Origin: Deltaproteobacteria bacterium RIFCSPHIGHO2_02_FULL_43_33
GTDB lineage: Bacteria > Desulfobacterota > GWC2-55-46 > UBA9637
DNA length: 38,346 nucleotides
Assembly: GCA_001798165.1 (NCBI GenBank)
Contig: MGRL01000081.1
Span: forward strand, 1-38,346
Direction: 5' to 3'
In this document: positions 18,145-29,697 of the stretch, piece by piece
How positions within the stretch are numbered: the first letter of the stretch is position 1
How the letters are laid out: each line of letters starts with the position of its first letter
Notes under the pieces: generated by a model
Databases searched by the model: none
What the model was told of the DNA's origin: nothing
The model's input: only the letters and a program-made list of their open reading frames with translations
Made by a program: the position numbers and the translations under genes

Positions 18145-20139
18145 TTATCCAATTCTAACCTCCATCTCTTCCAACTCCTTTATCCTGTCCCTTAATTCCG
18201 CCGCCTTTTCAAAATTTTGCTTTTTTGCAGCCTCCTGCATCTCCTTGCGCAAAGCCTTTATGATAGCAGGCAGTTCATGCGGCGGTATATATTCTTCTTT
18301 TTTCTCTGCAACAACAGGCACGGTATAATAGTCCGCCTCGTAGATAGAACTCAATACATCCTTGATTGAACTCTTTATGGTTTCTGGCGTAATGCCATTC
18401 TTTTTATTGTATTCAGCCTGAAGTTTTCTCCTGCGGTTTGTTTCATCAATGGCTTTTTGCATGGAGCCGGTCACTGTATCTGCATACATAATGACATTGC
18501 CGTTTACATTCCTCGCAGCCCTGCCGCATGTTTGGATAAGCGACCTCTCAGAGCGCAAAAAACCCTCTTTGTCTGCATCTAAAATAGCCACCAGCGATAC
18601 CTCCGGCAGATCAAGCCCTTCTCTCAAAAGATTTATGCCAATCAATACATCAAACTCGCCGAGTCTTAATGCCCGCAATATCTCAACCCGCTCAAGGGTC
18701 TCAATATCCGAGTGCAGGTATTTTACCTGCAATCCCAAATCAGCGTAATAGCGCGTCAAATCCTCTGACATTCTTTTTGTAAGTGTTGTTACAAGCACTC
18801 TTTCCTTTTTATCAACCCTCTTTCTTATCTCGCCGAGCAGATCGTCAACCTGTGTTTTCGCAGGCCTTACCTCTATCGCAGGGTCCATAAGGCCGGTAGG
18901 CCGTATAATCTGCTCCACAATATGACCTTTTGACTTTTCCATTTCATAATTCGCAGGCGTTGCAGAAACATAAATTGCCTGTTTTACCCTCTTTTCAAAT
19001 TCTTCAAACTTCAATGGCCTGTTGTCAAGCGCAGACGGCAATCTAAATCCATATCCCACCAGCGTCTCTTTGCGCGACCTGTCTCCAAAATACATGCCTC
19101 CAATCTGCGGGATAGATATATGGCTTTCATCAATCACAAGGATAAAGTCCTCGGGAAAATAATCAATCAAAGTATAAGGCGGCTCGCCTGGCAGCCTGCC
19201 GGAGAGATGCCTTGAATAATTCTCTATGCCGGAGCAGTATCCCATCTCTTCTATCATCTCCAAGTCAAACATCGTCCTCTGCTCAAGCCTCTGCGCCTCA
19301 AGCAGTTTGTTTTCAGCCTTTAATAGATTGAGCCTTCCCCGTAATTCTTCCCGTATGCTGCCCATCGCCCTTTTTAGATTATCTCTTGTTGTTACATAGT
19401 GGCTTGCAGGGTGAATCAGCGCCTTATTCATCTTCTGAATAATCTTGCCTCTGAGCGGGTCTATCTCTGATATGGCCTCTATCGTATCGCCAAAAAATTC
19501 AAGCCTAATTGCCCGCTCTGCCTCATACGCAGGGAATATTTCAACCACATCTCCCCGGACCCTGAATGTGCCCCGGTAAAAATCATAATCGTTTCTCTTA
19601 TACTGAATCTCCACAAGCCTTTTCAAAACTTCATCACGTTGGGTCTCCATCCCTTTTTCTGCATACACATGCATGCTTCCATAATCCTCTGGCGAGCCTA
19701 TGCCGTAGATGCACGATACAGATGCGACAATAATCACGTCACTTCGCGTAAGCAGCGCATGGGTTGCAGAATGGCGGAGCTTGTCTATCTCATCATTGAT
19801 TGACGCATCCTTCTCTATATAAGTATCGGTTGTGGGCACATACGCCTCTGGCTGATAATAGTCATAGTAAGACACAAAATATTCAACCGCATTCTCTGGA
19901 AATAATTCTCTGAACTCTGAAAAAAGCTGCGCCGCAAGCGTCTTGTTCGGGGCCAATACAAGGATTGGCTTATTCACATTTGCGACAACATTGGCGATGG
20001 TGAATGTCTTGCCTGAGCCGGTAACCCCAAGAAGCGCCTGATGCTTAAGCCCCTTGTTTATTCCGTTTGTAAGTTCCTCAATAGCCTTTGGCTGGTCGCC
20101 TTTTGGAGTGAATTGGGTTGTGAGTTTGAATTTATCCAT
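18145..20139 (-). CDS. uvrB: Excinuclease ABC subunit B
   Basis: [49 protein letters not shown]..., [37 protein letters not shown]-terminal UVR motif; start set at MDKFKL. Confidence 0.97.
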   Translation of the reverse strand: MDKFKLTTQFTPKGDQPKAIEELTNGINKGLKHQALLGVTGSGKTFTIANVVANVNKPILVLAPNKTLAAQLFSEFRELFPENAVEYFVSYYDYYQPEAYVPTTDTYIEKDASINDEIDKLRHSATHALLTRSDVIIVASVSCIYGIGSPEDYGSMHVYAEKGMETQRDEVLKRLVEIQYKRNDYDFYRGTFRVRGDVVEIFPAYEAERAIRLEFFGDTIEAISEIDPLRGKIIQKMNKALIHPASHYVTTRDNLKRAMGSIREELRGRLNLLKAENKLLEAQRLEQRTMFDLEMIEEMGYCSGIENYSRHLSGRLPGEPPYTLIDYFPEDFILVIDESHISIPQIGGMYFGDRSRKETLVGYGFRLPSALDNRPLKFEEFEKRVKQAIYVSATPANYEMEKSKGHIVEQIIRPTGLMDPAIEVRPAKTQVDDLLGEIRKRVDKKERVLVTTLTKRMSEDLTRYYADLGLQVKYLHSDIETLERVEILRALRLGEFDVLIGINLLREGLDLPEVSLVAILDADKEGFLRSERSLIQTCGRAARNVNGNVIMYADTVTGSMQKAIDETNRRRKLQAEYNKKNGITPETIKSSIKDVLSSIYEADYYTVPVVAEKKEEYIPPHELPAIIKALRKEMQEAAKKQNFEKAAELRDRIKELEEMEVRIG

Positions 20140-20450
20140 AATACACCAAACGCAATCTTTGGCCAAATACTGTGTCAAATCTGTCTGTCCAAATACTCAC
20201 ATACATAAAAGAGTATGCTCCGTCTTGTCCAGCCAGCTTTTCCTTGTCTTTGGCTCAAATCTTGCGTTTGCACCTGAAAAATTATGCTAAAGGTATAAAT
20301 CTGCGTGGAAAGCAATTCTTTTCTTCAGCCTCCGCCTTAGACGGAAACCTTAAGCCTTCAATAATAATAGCATACACAGCATATTTCTCAAATACAACTT
20401 CTCTGTTGACCTCATGCTTCAATATAGGTATAAGATTATTCATACTAACC

Positions 20451-23400
20451 ATGTTGAAATCATATCTCAAAAGGATATTTGAGATTTCAAAGCGGGGGGA
20501 CGCAAGAGAAGAAAGCTATTATTCCTGCCTTGAAGAACTCTTAAAAAGCTACGCTGATTCCATCAATAAGAAGCAGATTCAGATTACAACCCTTCCTAAA
20601 AAGACTGACGCAGGCAACCCTGATTTTAGAATATGGGACGGAAAACAGAGTATCGTTGGTTATATTGAAGCCAAGCAGCCCCTTGAGGAAAACCTAAATC
20701 AGATTGAAGATACAGACCAGCTTAAAAGATACCTAAAAACTTTCCCAAACCTCATCCTCACAAATTTCTTTGAATTCCGTCTCTATCGTGAAGGGCATTT
20801 AATGGATAAAGCTCAGATTGCGCGGCCGTATGTCATACATAAGCTCAGCACAGTCCCGCCTGTTGAAAAAGAAAAGGAGTTTTTAAGTCTTCTTGAGAAA
20901 TTTTTCTCATTCTCTTTGCCAAAAACATATACTGCAAAGACCCTTGCAGTAGAGCTTGCAAAAAGGACAAGGTTTTTAAAAGAGGAGGTTATACTTCAAG
21001 AACTCAGAGAAGAGGAGAAAGAGGGGAAAGGAAATATCTTCGGGTTTTATAATGCATTTCAGAAATTTCTCATCCACGGGCTGGCAAAAGAGGATTTTGC
21101 AGATCTCTACAGCCAGACAATAACCTACGGCCTTTTTGCCGCAAGAACCCGTTTTAATCCCCCCATCCCCCATTTTAAAAAGGGGGGTGAGGGGGGATTT
21201 GACGGCTTTAACAGAAAACTCGCTTATGACAGGATTCCCAGGACAATTGGAATCTTAAGAGATGTCTTCAAATTTATCTCGCTCGGCGACCTGCCCCGGC
21301 AGATGGAGTGGATTATTGACGATATTGCAGAAGTCCTTGCTGTTACTGATGTCTATAAGCTCCTTGATGAGTATTTTCACAAACACAAGGGCAAAGACCC
21401 GGTTGTCCATTTCTATGAAACATTTCTTTCTGAATACGACCCGAAGACGAGGGAGAAAAGAGGGGTATATTACACGCCTGAGCCTGTAGTCTCTTACATT
21501 GTCCGTTCTCTTCATCATATCCTCAAGGAGCGTTTCGATAAAAAGGACGGCCTTGCAAACGATGGGGTAACAGTCTTAGACCCTGCAGCAGGAACGCTTA
21601 CCTTTCTATCAGAGGCTGCAAAATTAGCAGTAGAGGAATTCATTTCAAAATACGGCGAAGGCGCAAAGGAAAAATTCATCAAGGAGCATATTTTAAATAA
21701 CTTCTATGCCTTTGAACTTATGATGGCTCCTTATGCAGTAGGGCATTTAAAGATGAGTTTTCTCTTGGAAGAACTTGGTTATAAACTCCATGAGGACGAC
21801 AGATTTAAACTCTATCTTACCAATACTCTTGAGATGGAAGAACTTGAGCAGACCGAACTTCCTGGCATGGTATCACTGTCAGAAGAATCACATCTGGCAG
21901 GAAAAGTCAAAAAGGAAAAACCAATTCTTGCGATACTTGGCAATCCACCGTATTCAGGCCATTCAACAAATATAGGAGATTGGATAACAAAAGAGATTAA
22001 GGCTTACTATCAGGTTGACGGAAAACCTCTTGGCGAGAAAAATCCCAATGGCTTCAGGACGATTATGTGAAGTTTATCCGTTTCGCACAGTGGAAGATTG
22101 ACACAGCAGGCGAAGGGGTTTTAGGCTTTATCACTAACCACAGCTATCTTGATAACCCCACATTCAGGGGGATGCGCCAATCTCTTATGCAAAGCTTTGA
22201 TGAGATTTATCTCCTTGACCTGCATGGCAATAGTCTTAAAAAAGAAAAATGTCCTGATGGCTCAAAAGATGAAAATGTCTTTGATATTCAGCAGGGTGTT
22301 GCAATTGTCCTGTTCATCAAGAAAAAAGACTTAAAGAAAAAGATTTCTCACGCTGACCTCTGGGGTTTAAGAGAAGATAAATACAACTGGCTCAACAAGC
22401 ATGACATAAAGACAACAAAATGGAAGAAAATAACCCCCAAATCAGAATTTTACCTATTTATTCCAAGAGACGAAGGGCTTTTAAAACAATATGAGAGCTA
22501 TCCTAAAATCACGGATATTTTTCCGACAAACAGCGTGGGGATTGTCACAGCAAGAGACAATTTCGTAATAGATTTTGACAGGAATGCCTTGAAAAGAAGG
22601 ATTGCGCAATTCAGGGATAAAAAAATGCCTGATGAGATTATTCAGCAGACTTATGGTCTTAAGGATAAGGCAAACTGGAAACTCAAGGATGCAAGAGAAG
22701 CTGTAATGAAAGATGATAATTGGGAGCAGGCAATTACGAAAATTTTTTATCGACCTTTTGGTGAACAATGGATTTTTTATCATGATGCTGTTATCGAACG
22801 CTCCAGAAAAGAGGTCATGCAGCATATGTTGCATGAAAATTTAGGATTAATTACTAACAGACAAGTGAATAGTGAATTTAGGCACGTACTTTGTTCAAGT
22901 ATGATTATAAATGATTGTACTGTTTCATTAGAAACAAGGGAACGTTCCTACCTTTTCCCTCTTTACCTCTATCAAGAAAAAGAGAAACCTAAAAAGCGGT
23001 CTTTAGGCAGTACCATGATGCTCTTTGAACCAAAGGAAGAATACGGAGTAAAAAAGCCAAACATATCTCAAGCATTAGTTGAACAATTGGCAAAAGAGTT
23101 CAAGAAACAACCAACTCCCGAACAAATCTTCCATTACATCTATGCCGTCCTTTATTCAAACACCTATCGCACAAAATACGCTGAGTTTTTAAAAATAGAT
23201 TTTCCGAGAGTCCCTTTTACCAGTGATTACAAGCTATTTGTTAAGATGGGTCAATATGGGGAAAGGCTTATAGAGCTTCACCTTCTTAAATCGTCAGAAC
23301 TTGATAAGCCTATTGCAAGATTTCAAGGCAAGGGAAACAACAAAGTTGAAAAGCTGAGATATGAAAAAGAAAAACTCTACATCAACAGCGACCAGTATTT

Positions 23401-23623
23401 TGAAGGCATAGCGCCAGAGCTTTGGGAATACCAGATAGGTGGTTATCAGGTTTTGGAAAAATGGCTCAAAGATAGAAAAGACCGTACATTATCTCTGGAG
23501 GAAACTAAACATTACTGCCAAATTGTAACCGTCTTAAAGAAAACGATAGAGCTACAAGAGGATGTAGATGATATATATCCAGAGGTTGAAAAAGAGATAA
23601 TAGAGTTTTCTTCCGCATCCTGA
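20451..23623 (+). pseudogene. Type IIG / Type ISP-like restriction-modification enzyme (nuclease-methylase-specificity), split by one frameshift
   Basis: PD-(D/E)xK-like NPDFRIWDGKQSIVGYIEAKQ; methylase motif I region VLDPAAGTLTFLSEA; NPPYSGHS motif IV; continuation in second ORF KFIRFAQWKIDTAGEGVLGFITNHSYLDNPTFRGMR. Frame lost at about 22048 (expected GEKNP-K-WLQDDYVKFIRFAQ). Confidence 0.88.
21156..21200. repeat. 45-bp C/G-run palindrome inserted in frame in the RM coding sequence
   Basis: AATCCCCCCATCCCCCATTTT-AAAAAGGGGGGTGAGGGGGGATTT, translated NPPIPHFKKGGEGGF. Confidence 0.85.
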
Positions 23624-23820
23624 CGCTTAAAAAAGCTAAAAAGTCGCCAAAGCATATCCTCTTGCCTCGCCATTCACACGCTTAGCGTGCCGTTGCCGGG
23701 TAAATGTTGTTACATACGCAGTAATCGCAGAAGATGTTCTGGTTTTGTAGTATACTCCCTCAGCCCTTGCTTTTCGTGGTAATGACATGTAAGATTTGAT
23801 ATACGAGCAGGAGGTAAAAA

Positions 23821-24105
23821 ATGAAGGTATTTGAGATGTTAAAAAAGCATGATAATGCCATTAAGCAGAAATATGGCGTCAAAAAAATAGGTGTCTTTGG
23901 TTCTTTTGCACGGGGCGAGGGAAGAAAAGACAGCGATATTGATGTGCTCGTCGAGTTTAAAGATGGCTTTGAGACTTTTGATAATTACATGGAACTTAAA
24001 TTTTTTCTTGAAGACCTGTTTGGCCGGAAAGTGGATTTGGTGACTATTGAAGCGCTCAGGCCGCAATTGAAAGAGGATATTTTAAAACAAGTTAGCTATG
24101 CGTAG
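23821..24105 (+). CDS. mntA: MntA-type minimal nucleotidyltransferase (antitoxin)
   Basis: GSFARGEGRKDSDIDVLVEF matches GSX10DXD; short MNT fold; overlaps a HepT-like reading frame. Confidence 0.88.
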   Translation: MKVFEMLKKHDNAIKQKYGVKKIGVFGSFARGEGRKDSDIDVLVEFKDGFETFDNYMELKFFLEDLFGRKVDLVTIEALRPQLKEDILKQVSYA

Positions 24106-24404
24106 AAATTATATACTCTATCTTGAGGATATTCTGACATCTGCAAATAAAAGTTATTAAAGATGAATTAAAGATAGATGCTATTGTTAGAAACTTTGAG
24201 ATAATTGGAGAGGCTTCAAACAATGTCCCGCAGGAAATAAGCGCTAAATATCCCTTTGTTGAATGGAGAAAGATAGCTGATTTTAGAAATGTTCTCGCCC
24301 ACGAATACTTTGGAATAAATTATAAGATTATCTGGGATATTATCAAAAATAAACTTCCAGCCCTGCAAAAAGATATCCAGACTATACTCAAAAAGGAAAA
24401 ATGA
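24098..24404 (+). pseudogene. hepT: HepT-like (DUF86) toxin, frameshifted with apparent internal deletion
   Basis: MRRNYILYLEDILTSANKSY* (24098-24160), then another frame VIKDELKIDAIVRNFEIIGEASNNVPQEISAKYPFVEWRKIADFRNVLAHEYFGINYKIIWDIIKNKLPALQKDIQTILKKEK* with RX4HXY (RNVLAHEY). Confidence 0.85.
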
Positions 24405-24744
24405 GCAACTACTAATAGGGTTGGGTCTTGAATTATAAGACTATAATCTTGCAGAAAACTAAAGCCGCATCGCCTTTTTCTACCCCAATAAATATCAGTT
24501 AATAAAGCTCTATTCTGTAATGCAGTGCATTTTGGATTATTTTAAAAAGTGAGGACATGCCTCGTTCTGTAGCTATTTATCCAGAAGTAGGAAGCAATGA
24601 AATATAAATTATTGGATTGTGTAGTTTTGACGCATTATAAATCCAAAAGACTTGCAGCTTTAGCTTTCAATAAAAAAGATTAGGTCATTAGCCCACCAGC
24701 CATGCCAGCATTAAACAGCTTTTATATCCTCTATTTGCTTTGCG

Positions 24745-26553
24745 CTATTTTTCCTTCTTAGGCCTCTTGTTTGCCTCAAGGACCTTTTTGCGAATCCTGA
24801 TGTTTTTTGGCGTAACCTCAACAAACTCATCCTCATTTATCCACTCTATTGCCTGTTCAAGGCTCATTGCCCTTGGAGGGGCAAGACGGAGGGATTCATC
24901 AGAGCCAGACGCCCTCATGTTAGTCAATTTTTTTTCCTTTATTACATTTACATCAAGGTCATTCTCCCTTGAGTTTTCACCAATCACCATGCCTTCATAC
25001 ACCGGCGTGGTTTCGCTTATAAATAACTCCCCTCTCGGTTGGATATGAAACAAGGCATAAATGGTTGTAACTCCTGCCCTGTCTGAAACCAGCGCGCCTG
25101 TGGCGCGTTTTAAAATCATACCCTGCCACGGTTCATAGCCGTCAAAGATGTGGTTTAAGAGGCCGGTGCCTTTTGTGTCTGTAAGAAACTCTGTCCTGAA
25201 TCCTATAAGCCCTCTGGACGGCAGGCGAAATTCCATCCTTACCCTTCCGTGGCCGTTGTTCTGCATCTTCTGCATCTTGCCCCTTCTCATGCCAACCTTC
25301 TGCGTTACAACGCCGATAAATTCTTCCGGGCAGTCTATGATTAATTGTTCCATTGGCTCATGGATAACACCGTCAATCTTTTTTGTAATCGTTTCAGGCA
25401 TTCCGACGGTAAGTTCATAACCTTCACGCCTCATCATCTCTATGAGGATTGCCAGCTGAAGCTCGCCCCGCCCCATGATTTTAAATGAATCCTTTGAGTC
25501 CATCGGCTCCATGCGAATTGCCACATTATAAAGAAGCTCTTTTTCAAGCCGTTCTTTAAGATGCCTTGATGTTACAAACTTCCCTTCTTTTCCGGCCAAT
25601 GGCGATGAGTTGATAGAAAAAACCATTGAGATGGTCGGCTCGTCAACAATGATTCTCGGCAGAGGCTTTGGGTTTTCAGGGTCTGTAATTGTGTCGCCGA
25701 TACTTGCCCCTTCTATTCCTGCCATTGCAACGATATCGCCCATACGGGCATCTTGCAGATCAGCCCTTTTAAGGCCCTGAAAGCCGTAAAGCGCGGTAAT
25801 CTTCGCCTTTACTATTTCGCCTTTTTGATTTGCAACGCCAACCACCTGGCCTGCCTTGATAACGCCGTTAAATATGCGGCCTATGGCAAGCCTGCCCACA
25901 TAATCATTATAGTCTATGTTTGTCACAAGGATTTGGAGTTTCTCATTTTCATTGCCTTCCGGCGCAGGGATTGTTTTCAGTATCAACTCAAACAGATGGC
26001 GAAGGTCTTTGGTGTCTTCATCAGGGGTGAGCCTTGCAAGACCCTCTCTTGCAATGGTATAGACAACGGGGAAATCAATCTGCTCTTCAGTTGCATCCAA
26101 ATCTATGAACAGGTCATAAACCTCATTCAAGACCTCTTTTATCCTTGCATCAGGCCTGTCAATTTTATTTATTACGACAATTGGCGGAAGTTTTAGCTCA
26201 AGGGCCTTTTTCAGGACAAAACGTGTTTGAGGCAAGGGGCCTTCTGACGCATCCACAAGCAAAAGCACGCCGTCCACCATCTTTAAAGTTCTTTCCACCT
26301 CGCCGCCAAAGTCTGCATGGCCTGGCGTATCCACAATATTTATCTTTACGCCGTTATATAAAACAGCGGTATTCTTTGCCATGATGGTTATGCCGCGCTC
26401 ACGTTCCAAATCAATAGAGTCCATTACGCGCTCTTCAACCCGCTCATTTTGTCTGAATATGCCTGCCTGTTTAAGCATAAAGTCAACCAAGGTGGTCTTG
26501 CCATGGTCAACATGGGCAATGATTGCAATATTTCTTACCTGTTCGTTTTTCAT
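24745..26553 (-). CDS. typA: Translational GTPase TypA/BipA
   Basis: [59 protein letters not shown]; BipA-specific C-terminal domain. Confidence 0.97.
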   Translation of the reverse strand: MKNEQVRNIAIIAHVDHGKTTLVDFMLKQAGIFRQNERVEERVMDSIDLERERGITIMAKNTAVLYNGVKINIVDTPGHADFGGEVERTLKMVDGVLLLVDASEGPLPQTRFVLKKALELKLPPIVVINKIDRPDARIKEVLNEVYDLFIDLDATEEQIDFPVVYTIAREGLARLTPDEDTKDLRHLFELILKTIPAPEGNENEKLQILVTNIDYNDYVGRLAIGRIFNGVIKAGQVVGVANQKGEIVKAKITALYGFQGLKRADLQDARMGDIVAMAGIEGASIGDTITDPENPKPLPRIIVDEPTISMVFSINSSPLAGKEGKFVTSRHLKERLEKELLYNVAIRMEPMDSKDSFKIMGRGELQLAILIEMMRREGYELTVGMPETITKKIDGVIHEPMEQLIIDCPEEFIGVVTQKVGMRRGKMQKMQNNGHGRVRMEFRLPSRGLIGFRTEFLTDTKGTGLLNHIFDGYEPWQGMILKRATGALVSDRAGVTTIYALFHIQPRGELFISETTPVYEGMVIGENSRENDLDVNVIKEKKLTNMRASGSDESLRLAPPRAMSLEQAIEWINEDEFVEVTPKNIRIRKKVLEANKRPKKEK

Positions 26554-26580
26554 CTTTCTCTCCGTGTGTAAATTTTGTAT

Positions 26581-27963
26581 TTATTTGCCAATGCAAAACT
26601 GGCTGAATATCCTGTCAAGGACATCCTCTGTTGTTATTGCCCCGGTTATCTCGCCGAGCCTTTCTATTGCCTCTTTAAGCTCCACTGCAATAAATTCTCC
26701 GGACAGCCTATCTTTTAAGGCCTCTTCTGCCTTTGCAACAGCTTTGTCTGCCTGCTCCAAAATATTTTTGTGGCGCACATTAGATATAATGATATCCGGC
26801 AGTTCATAGACTTTTTGCCCCATTGCCTCAGTGTATATGGTTTGTCTCAACTCCTCAGCGCCGCGGTCCAGCAGCGCAGAAATCTCTACTTTAGTCATTC
26901 TTTTAAATATCTTACGAAATGAGTCTTGGGCCTTCTTATCGGCAATATCAATTTTATTTCCAATAACAATTATTTTTTTATTAAATATCTTTTCTAAAAT
27001 TTTAATATCTTCTTCAAAATTATTGCTTGAGATATCTACTACAAAGAGAACCATCTGGCTTGCTTCAAGCCTCTTCATGGTAAACCGTATGCCTATGCTC
27101 TCAACCTCATCTTGTGTTTCTCTCAGGCCTGCGGTATCCATAAGCCTGAGCGGAATGCCTTTTATATTAACAATCTCTTCTATAATATCCCTCGTTGTTC
27201 CGGGGATTGGCGTAACAATGGCACGCTCTTCTTTTAAGAGCAGATTCAAAAGGCTTGATTTCCCTACATTAGGCCTTCCGAGAATAACACAGCTTATTCC
27301 TTCTTTTAAAATCCGCCCTTCTTCGTATGTAGAAAGGAGTTTTTGTGTTTCATTTTTTATTCCGTTTAAACGTTTCTCAATTTCTAAGTCTGAAATGCCT
27401 GTCACATCTTCTTCGTCTGAAAAATCCAGTTCTGCCTCTATATGTACAAGCAGGTCTACAATATCTTCTTTTATCAGATTTATCTTTTGAGAGAGCTGCC
27501 CCTCCATTTGTATACGGGCAGCCCTTAAACTTAAATCTGTCTTTGCCCTGATTAAATCAATTACCGACTCTGCCTGCGCCAAATCTATCTTGCTATTTAA
27601 GAACGCCCTTTTTGTAAATTCGCCTGGTTCTGCCAAGCGCGCCCCATGCCTTAAGATAAGTTCTATTACCCTTTGCAGGACAAGCTGTCCGCCATGACAC
27701 TGAAATTCCACAACATCTTCACCGGTGAATGATTTAGGCCTCTCCATTACTGCCATGAGAACATCATCCAGTGAGGTGTTATAAGCAGGGTTTAAAATTG
27801 TTCCATAGTAGAGGCGGCGGCTTTCAAATCTTTTGTATTGCCTTTTCGGCCTGAACACAGCGTAAGCAATCTTCTTCGCATCACTGCCGCTTATCCTTAT
27901 AATTCCAATCCCGCCTTCTCCAAAAGGGGTTGCTATGGCGCATATAGTATCTGAAAGAATCAT
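26581..27963 (-). CDS. mnmE: tRNA modification GTPase MnmE (TrmE)
   Basis: DTICAIATPFGEGGIGIIRISG..., GRPNVGKSSLLN, C-terminal FCIGK. Start set at MILSDT (27963). Confidence 0.97.
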   Translation of the reverse strand: MILSDTICAIATPFGEGGIGIIRISGSDAKKIAYAVFRPKRQYKRFESRRLYYGTILNPAYNTSLDDVLMAVMERPKSFTGEDVVEFQCHGGQLVLQRVIELILRHGARLAEPGEFTKRAFLNSKIDLAQAESVIDLIRAKTDLSLRAARIQMEGQLSQKINLIKEDIVDLLVHIEAELDFSDEEDVTGISDLEIEKRLNGIKNETQKLLSTYEEGRILKEGISCVILGRPNVGKSSLLNLLLKEERAIVTPIPGTTRDIIEEIVNIKGIPLRLMDTAGLRETQDEVESIGIRFTMKRLEASQMVLFVVDISSNNFEEDIKILEKIFNKKIIVIGNKIDIADKKAQDSFRKIFKRMTKVEISALLDRGAEELRQTIYTEAMGQKVYELPDIIISNVRHKNILEQADKAVAKAEEALKDRLSGEFIAVELKEAIERLGEITGAITTEDVLDRIFSQFCIGK

Positions 27964-27970
27964 AAATAAA

Positions 27971-28034
27971 GTTGCAAGTTGCAAGATGCAAGTTTCAGGT
28001 TTTTTACTTGCAACAGGTAGCTTGCGTCTTGCAA
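27971..28034. repeat. Heptamer dyad between mnmE and yidC
   Basis: GTTGCAA GTTGCAA GATGCAA GTTTCAG ... CTTGCAA CAGGTAG CTTGCGT CTTGCAA. Confidence 0.85.
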
Positions 28035-28036
28035 TT

Positions 28037-29677
28037 CTATTTTGTGGTTTTTTGGATATAATACTGCTGAGCTATGGAGAGCACATTATTTATAAGCCAG
28101 TACAGGACAAGGCCTGATGGAAAGTTTAAAAACATAAATGTAAATATTACCGGCATTATAAGCATCATCTTTGCCTGTGCGGGGTCCATCGTAGAAGGCG
28201 TCATCTTCTGTTGGATAAACATTGTTGCGCCCATGAGCAAAGGGAGCGGGCCAAGCGCAGAGCCGCCTACTAAAGGAAGAGCAGCAGGGATTTGGAGCAA
28301 TTTGTCCGGAGCCGATAAATCAGTTACCCATAGCATAAACGGCGCATGGCGCAGCTCTATTGAGGTGCCAAGCACATTATAGAGCGCAATAAAAACCGGC
28401 ACCTGCAAAACCATTGGCAGGCATCCGCCCAGAGGGTTAATCTTATACCTCTTGTAAAGGTCCATAAGCTCGCGGTTCATCTTTTCCTTATCATCTTTAT
28501 ACCGCTCTCTTAAAGCTGCTATCTGAGGCTGAACCTTCTGCATCTCCTTCATAGAATCAAGCCCCTTTTTTGTCAACGGGTGAAAAAGTATCTTGATAAT
28601 GACCGTAATGAGGATTATTACAAGACCGTAGTTGGGAATGTATTCATAAAGAAAATTCATGGATATGAGCATGGGTTTTGCCAGGAAAGTGAACCAGCCA
28701 AGATTTATAGAATCATCCAGATGAACCTTTTGCGATGCCAGTATAGCCATTTCCTTTGGCCCGATGTATGCAGTATAGGCAATACTTGTATGAGAGCTGG
28801 GACTAAGGCTTATTGGCACAGCTAACTGAGTTTTTATCAAATCTTTGGTTGTCGTTGTTGAAAATATGGCATTTTCTGTTTTCTTAGGGATGATGGCAGA
28901 CATGAAATACATTTCCTCTAAGCCAATCCACGATATCTTGCCTTTCAATGCCTCCTCTCCCTCCTTAATATCTTTTCTCAAAATCTTTCCATCCGCATAT
29001 ACAACTGCGCCGTTATGAGAGGAATAACCTGTCTTCTTTTTTAGGGATTGCGTAGGTGATACGAGGGAGGTGCCCAATGTGCCTTCAAATCTGCCTGCAG
29101 AGGTGTTAGAAATGGTTGTTTCTGCCTGGATATTGTAATTGTTTGCTGAGAGAGTATATCTCTTCTCAATCTTGATTCCATCCTTAGATACCCCTATGAA
29201 TGTAATCTCTCCTGTTTGGCCTGTAGTCAAGGATATATTGGCCGAGGATGGTTTAAAGTAAACAGCCTCTGATAGTGCGCCTTTTATGATGTTATCCTGA
29301 AGCGGGTATTCCTCTAATCCGGATGCAATCATATCCACATTGCTGGAAGCCGGCTCCAGTGACTCTCTATAGTTCTTCAGCTGCCAGATCTTTATGCCGC
29401 CTCCTTTGCTGGAAAAGGAGGCCTTATACAATGGGGTCTCAACAGTTACTATTTCTTCAGTATATTTTGAAATAGAGACAGGCTTTTCTTTTTTTACTAA
29501 AGAAGCAGCAACTGTGTTTTCTGTCTTCTCTTTTATCTCGCCAGATTGCGCAGATGTTTGATTCTCTACAGCAGCCTTCTTGACAGGCGGAGGAGCTATC
29601 CACTTTTCAAGAAATGTCTGGTAAAGAAAAAGAACAGCCAACGATAATACAAGCGCTAATATAACTCTTTTTTCCAT
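28037..29677 (-). CDS. yidC: Membrane protein insertase YidC
   Basis: MEKRVILALVLSLAVLFLYQTF...; YGLVIILITVIIKILFHPLTKKGLDSMKEMQKVQPQIAALRERYKDDKEKMNRELMDLYKRYKINPLGGCLPMVLQVPVFIALYNVL. Confidence 0.97.
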   Translation of the reverse strand: MEKRVILALVLSLAVLFLYQTFLEKWIAPPPVKKAAVENQTSAQSGEIKEKTENTVAASLVKKEKPVSISKYTEEIVTVETPLYKASFSSKGGGIKIWQLKNYRESLEPASSNVDMIASGLEEYPLQDNIIKGALSEAVYFKPSSANISLTTGQTGEITFIGVSKDGIKIEKRYTLSANNYNIQAETTISNTSAGRFEGTLGTSLVSPTQSLKKKTGYSSHNGAVVYADGKILRKDIKEGEEALKGKISWIGLEEMYFMSAIIPKKTENAIFSTTTTKDLIKTQLAVPISLSPSSHTSIAYTAYIGPKEMAILASQKVHLDDSINLGWFTFLAKPMLISMNFLYEYIPNYGLVIILITVIIKILFHPLTKKGLDSMKEMQKVQPQIAALRERYKDDKEKMNRELMDLYKRYKINPLGGCLPMVLQVPVFIALYNVLGTSIELRHAPFMLWVTDLSAPDKLLQIPAALPLVGGSALGPLPLLMGATMFIQQKMTPSTMDPAQAKMMLIMPVIFTFMFLNFPSGLVLYWLINNVLSIAQQYYIQKTTK

Positions 29678-29697
29678 ATAAGTTTTCCGTTTAGTTG

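Noticed and set aside
20172-20450. N-terminal 93 codons of the RM ORF
   Set aside because: Divergent uvrB upstream region. Conserved protein starts at MLKSYLKRIFEISKRGD (20451).
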